14,040 nucleotides of DNA from the NCBI RefSeq assembly GCF_049059935.1, contig NZ_JBMGQR010000094.1:1-14040 (forward strand), given 5' to 3'. A model generated the notes under the pieces. The model made no database searches. It saw only the letters and a list, made by a program, of their open reading frames with translations, and was not told the origin of the DNA. The position numbers and the translations under genes were made by a program. Origin of the DNA: JAURVT01 sp049059935 (GTDB lineage: Bacteria; Actinomycetota; Actinomycetes; Propionibacteriales; Nocardioidaceae). The stretch's first letter is position 1. Each line of letters begins with the position of its first letter. Positions 12,474-14,040 of the stretch are shown piece after piece.

Positions 12474-13760
12474 TCAGAACGACGGCCGCAGGGGGTAGTG
12501 CGCGTTGCCGGCGGCGTCGGGCTTGACGGCCAGCACCTGGTGGAGCTGGATCTCGTTGCGCTCGAAGCCCAGGCGGGAGCCGGCCATGTACAGGCCCCAG
12601 ACCTTGGCGGTGCCCTCGCCGACCTCGGCGACGCACTCGTCCCAGTTCTCCTCCAGGTTGCGGCACCACCCGGCGAGCGTCAGGGCGTAGTGCTCGCGGA
12701 GGTTCTCCTCGTGACGCACCTCGAGCCCGATGTCCTGGATCTCGCTGACGATGCGGCCCGAACCGGTGAGCTCGCCGTCGGGGAAGACGTAGCGGTCGAT
12801 GAACGCGCCGGTGTCCTTGGCGAGGTTGTCGGGGCGGGTGATGCAGTGGTTGAGCAGCCGGCCGCCCTCGCGCAGGCGGTCGTGAAGGAAGGCGAAGTAG
12901 GCCGGGTAGGCCTTGATGCCGATGTGCTCGGTGAGGCCGATCGAGCTGATCGCGTCGAAGCCGGTCTCGGCGACGTCGCGGTAGTCGCTGTGACGCACCT
13001 CGGCGCGACCGGTCAGGCCCTGGCGGTCGATCTCGGCCTGCGCCCACGCCGCCTGCTGCTGCGAGAGGGTGACGCCCACGGCGGTGACGCCGTACTCGCG
13101 GACGGCGTGGCGCACCATGCCGCCCCAGCCGCAGCCGATGTCGAGCAGGCGCTGTCCGGGCTGCAGGTCGAGCTTGCGGGCGACGAGGTCGTACTTCTCG
13201 GCCTGCGCCTCCTCCAGGCTCGCCTCGGCCTTGGGGAACACCGCGCACGTGTACGTCATCGACGGGCCGAGCACGAGCTCGTAGAACCGGTTGGAGACGT
13301 CGTAGTGGTGGTGGATCGCGACGGCGTCGCGGTTGCGGCTGTGCCGCAGGCCCTCGAGCGCACGACGCCAGCGCGGCAGGTGCTCCTGCGGCGGGGGCGG
13401 CGGCGGCTTGAGGTTGGCGATGCCCAGGCTGCGGACGATGCGCAGCGCCTCCGCCGCGGACGGCCGCGTGAAGTGCAGGTTGTTCATCAGCAGCGTCATG
13501 GCGTCGTACGGGTCGGCCGGGTGCACGCCGGTGACCTGCAGGTCGCCCGAGACGTACGCCCGCGCGACGCCGAGGTCGCCGGGCGCCGTCATGATGTACG
13601 CCAGGCCGCGCTCGTTGGCCAGGTGCAGGCGCACGTCGGAGTCGGCCGGTCCGGCCGAGCTGCCGTCGTACGCGGTGAAGGCGAACGGGGGTCCGCCGGG
13701 CATGAAGCGATCGATCGCCTCGCCGATGGTGATCTGGGTGCGGGTCTGGGTGCTCGTCAT
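12474..13760 (-). CDS. tmsB: Fatty-acyl phospholipid methyltransferase (TmsB/BfaB-type)
   Basis: A 428-residue S-adenosylmethionine-dependent methyltransferase of the cyclopropane-fatty-acid synthase family. The N-terminal lipid-binding domain (about 1-140) ends in a six-proline run (119-124). The catalytic domain begins at HHYDVSNRFYELVLGPSMTYTC and has the SAM-binding motif LLDIGCGWGG (205-214). Residues matching the bicarbonate site of E. coli Cfa are present: C172, E278, H305, I307 and Y358. By sequence alone it could be a cyclopropane synthase. The 4-nt overlap (ATGA) with an upstream FAD oxidoreductase gene argues for the TmsB/BfaB role instead: methylating oleoyl chains of phospholipid to 10-methylene-stearoyl. 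From memory it resembles M. tuberculosis UfaA1 (Rv0447c). ATG 13760 is fixed by the overlap and family length. Confidence 0.85.
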   Translation of the reverse strand: MTSTQTRTQITIGEAIDRFMPGGPPFAFTAYDGSSAGPADSDVRLHLANERGLAYIMTAPGDLGVARAYVSGDLQVTGVHPADPYDAMTLLMNNLHFTRPSAAEALRIVRSLGIANLKPPPPPPQEHLPRWRRALEGLRHSRNRDAVAIHHHYDVSNRFYELVLGPSMTYTCAVFPKAEASLEEAQAEKYDLVARKLDLQPGQRLLDIGCGWGGMVRHAVREYGVTAVGVTLSQQQAAWAQAEIDRQGLTGRAEVRHSDYRDVAETGFDAISSIGLTEHIGIKAYPAYFAFLHDRLREGGRLLNHCITRPDNLAKDTGAFIDRYVFPDGELTGSGRIVSEIQDIGLEVRHEENLREHYALTLAGWCRNLEENWDECVAEVGEGTAKVWGLYMAGSRLGFERNEIQLHQVLAVKPDAAGNAHYPLRPSF

Positions 13761-14040
13761 CGTCGTCGTACCGCTTTCTCGTACAGTCCGGTCAGCCGTC
13801 CGGCGGGGTCGTGACCGGCGCGCACCGCGCTGAGGGTCTCCCCGTCGTACAGACGGTCGAAGGTCTCGCGGTCGTAGTACGCGTCCGAGTACAGCGACTT
13901 GTGACCGTCCAACCGGGTGACAGTTTCCTCGATCAACTTGTTGGTGCCGCCGTCGGGGTCGTCCTCCCGCACGGGGACCGTGCCCCAGAAGCCGGCGTTG
14001 ACGTACGTCTCGCCCGCCTCCAGGGGGTACAGGGGCCAGG
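13757..14040 (-). CDS. tmsA: FAD-dependent oxidoreductase, C-terminal part (TmsA/BfaA-type)
   Basis: The last 94 codons of a gene whose start lies beyond the right edge; the frame is open to the edge, so the GTG at 13972 is not a real start. The visible end reads WPLYPLEAGETYVNAGFWGTV, then HKSLYSDAYYDRETFDRLY and LTGLYEKAVRRR. This resembles the C-terminus of FAD-binding (DHCR24-like) oxidoreductases found beside the methyltransferase in actinobacteria. Such enzymes (TmsA, BfaA, Rv0449c) reduce the 10-methylene intermediate to the 10-methyl branched chain. The FAD-binding domain itself is outside the window, so the assignment rests on the tail and the 4-nt overlap with the methyltransferase gene. 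Confidence 0.75.
   Translation of the reverse strand, partial: WPLYPLEAGETYVNAGFWGTVPVREDDPDGGTNKLIEETVTRLDGHKSLYSDAYYDRETFDRLYDGETLSAVRAGHDPAGRLTGLYEKAVRRR

Noticed and set aside
12987..12993. Single GCTGTGA in the methyltransferase gene as a PhoP site
   Set aside because: It is one isolated half-site inside coding sequence without a partner at the 11-bp period.
13757..13972. A separate 71-residue gene starting at GTG 13972
   Set aside because: The frame is open to the window edge and the upstream residues (YPLEAGETYVNAGFWGTV) fit the same oxidoreductase, so it is the tail of a longer gene.

Overview
The window is very GC-rich chromosomal DNA with strong third-position G/C bias. Long open frames run antisense to almost every real gene. 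The gene families are actinobacterial: an M. tuberculosis PhoP/PhoR-type two-component system, an Mrp antiporter with subunits A and B fused, and a TmsA/TmsB-type pair for 10-methyl branched fatty acids. Together they fit an actinobacterium, possibly Nocardioidaceae such as Aeromicrobium or Nocardioides, where 10-methyl-C18:0 is a common membrane fatty acid. The genus is inference.

Layout. (1) 1-348 has no gene. It holds a 105-bp near-perfect direct repeat (1-105 and 215-319), each copy carrying a long hairpin; the second hairpin is perfect and lies just past the end of phoR. (2) 349-2495, minus strand: phoP then phoR, overlapping by 4 nt. A textbook PhoP box (two TCACAGC repeats with a 4-nt spacer) lies 50-67 nt upstream of phoP. 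(3) 2682-2942, plus strand: a small GlsB/YeaQ-type membrane protein, divergent from phoP, followed by a strong hairpin terminator. (4) 3091-9199, plus strand: a complete six-gene Mrp cation/proton antiporter operon, mrpA(B)-C-D-E-F-G, in which every junction is a 1- or 4-nt overlap. (5) 9196-9564, minus strand: an HxlR-type regulator that overlaps mrpG tail to tail at CTAG. It is divergent from a RidA-like gene (9645-10055), with a GTATC-N5-GATAC operator between them. (6) 10060-11493, minus strand: a GAF-PAS-GGDEF diguanylate cyclase, divergent from an exodeoxyribonuclease III gene (11583-12383) across a short AT-rich, inverted-repeat-flanked promoter region. (7) 12384-12473: two stacked hairpins forming a bidirectional terminator. 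(8) 12474-14040, minus strand: a methyltransferase of the cyclopropane-fatty-acid-synthase family and the C-terminal 94 codons of an FAD-dependent oxidoreductase, overlapping by 4 nt. This is the arrangement of tmsB and tmsA.

How the parts work together. The Mrp complex exports Na+ (or other monovalent cations) in exchange for protons and supports pH and salt homeostasis. TmsB would methylate oleoyl chains in phospholipids and TmsA would reduce the 10-methylene product to a 10-methyl chain. PhoPR probably autoregulates through its box, and the same box could affect the divergent membrane-protein gene. I see no phage, transposase, CRISPR, tRNA or rRNA. No wholly new system is evident. The most unusual elements are the paired repeat at the left edge, the intact PhoP box, the RidA homologue without the catalytic arginine, and the symmetric control region between the cyclase and exonuclease genes.
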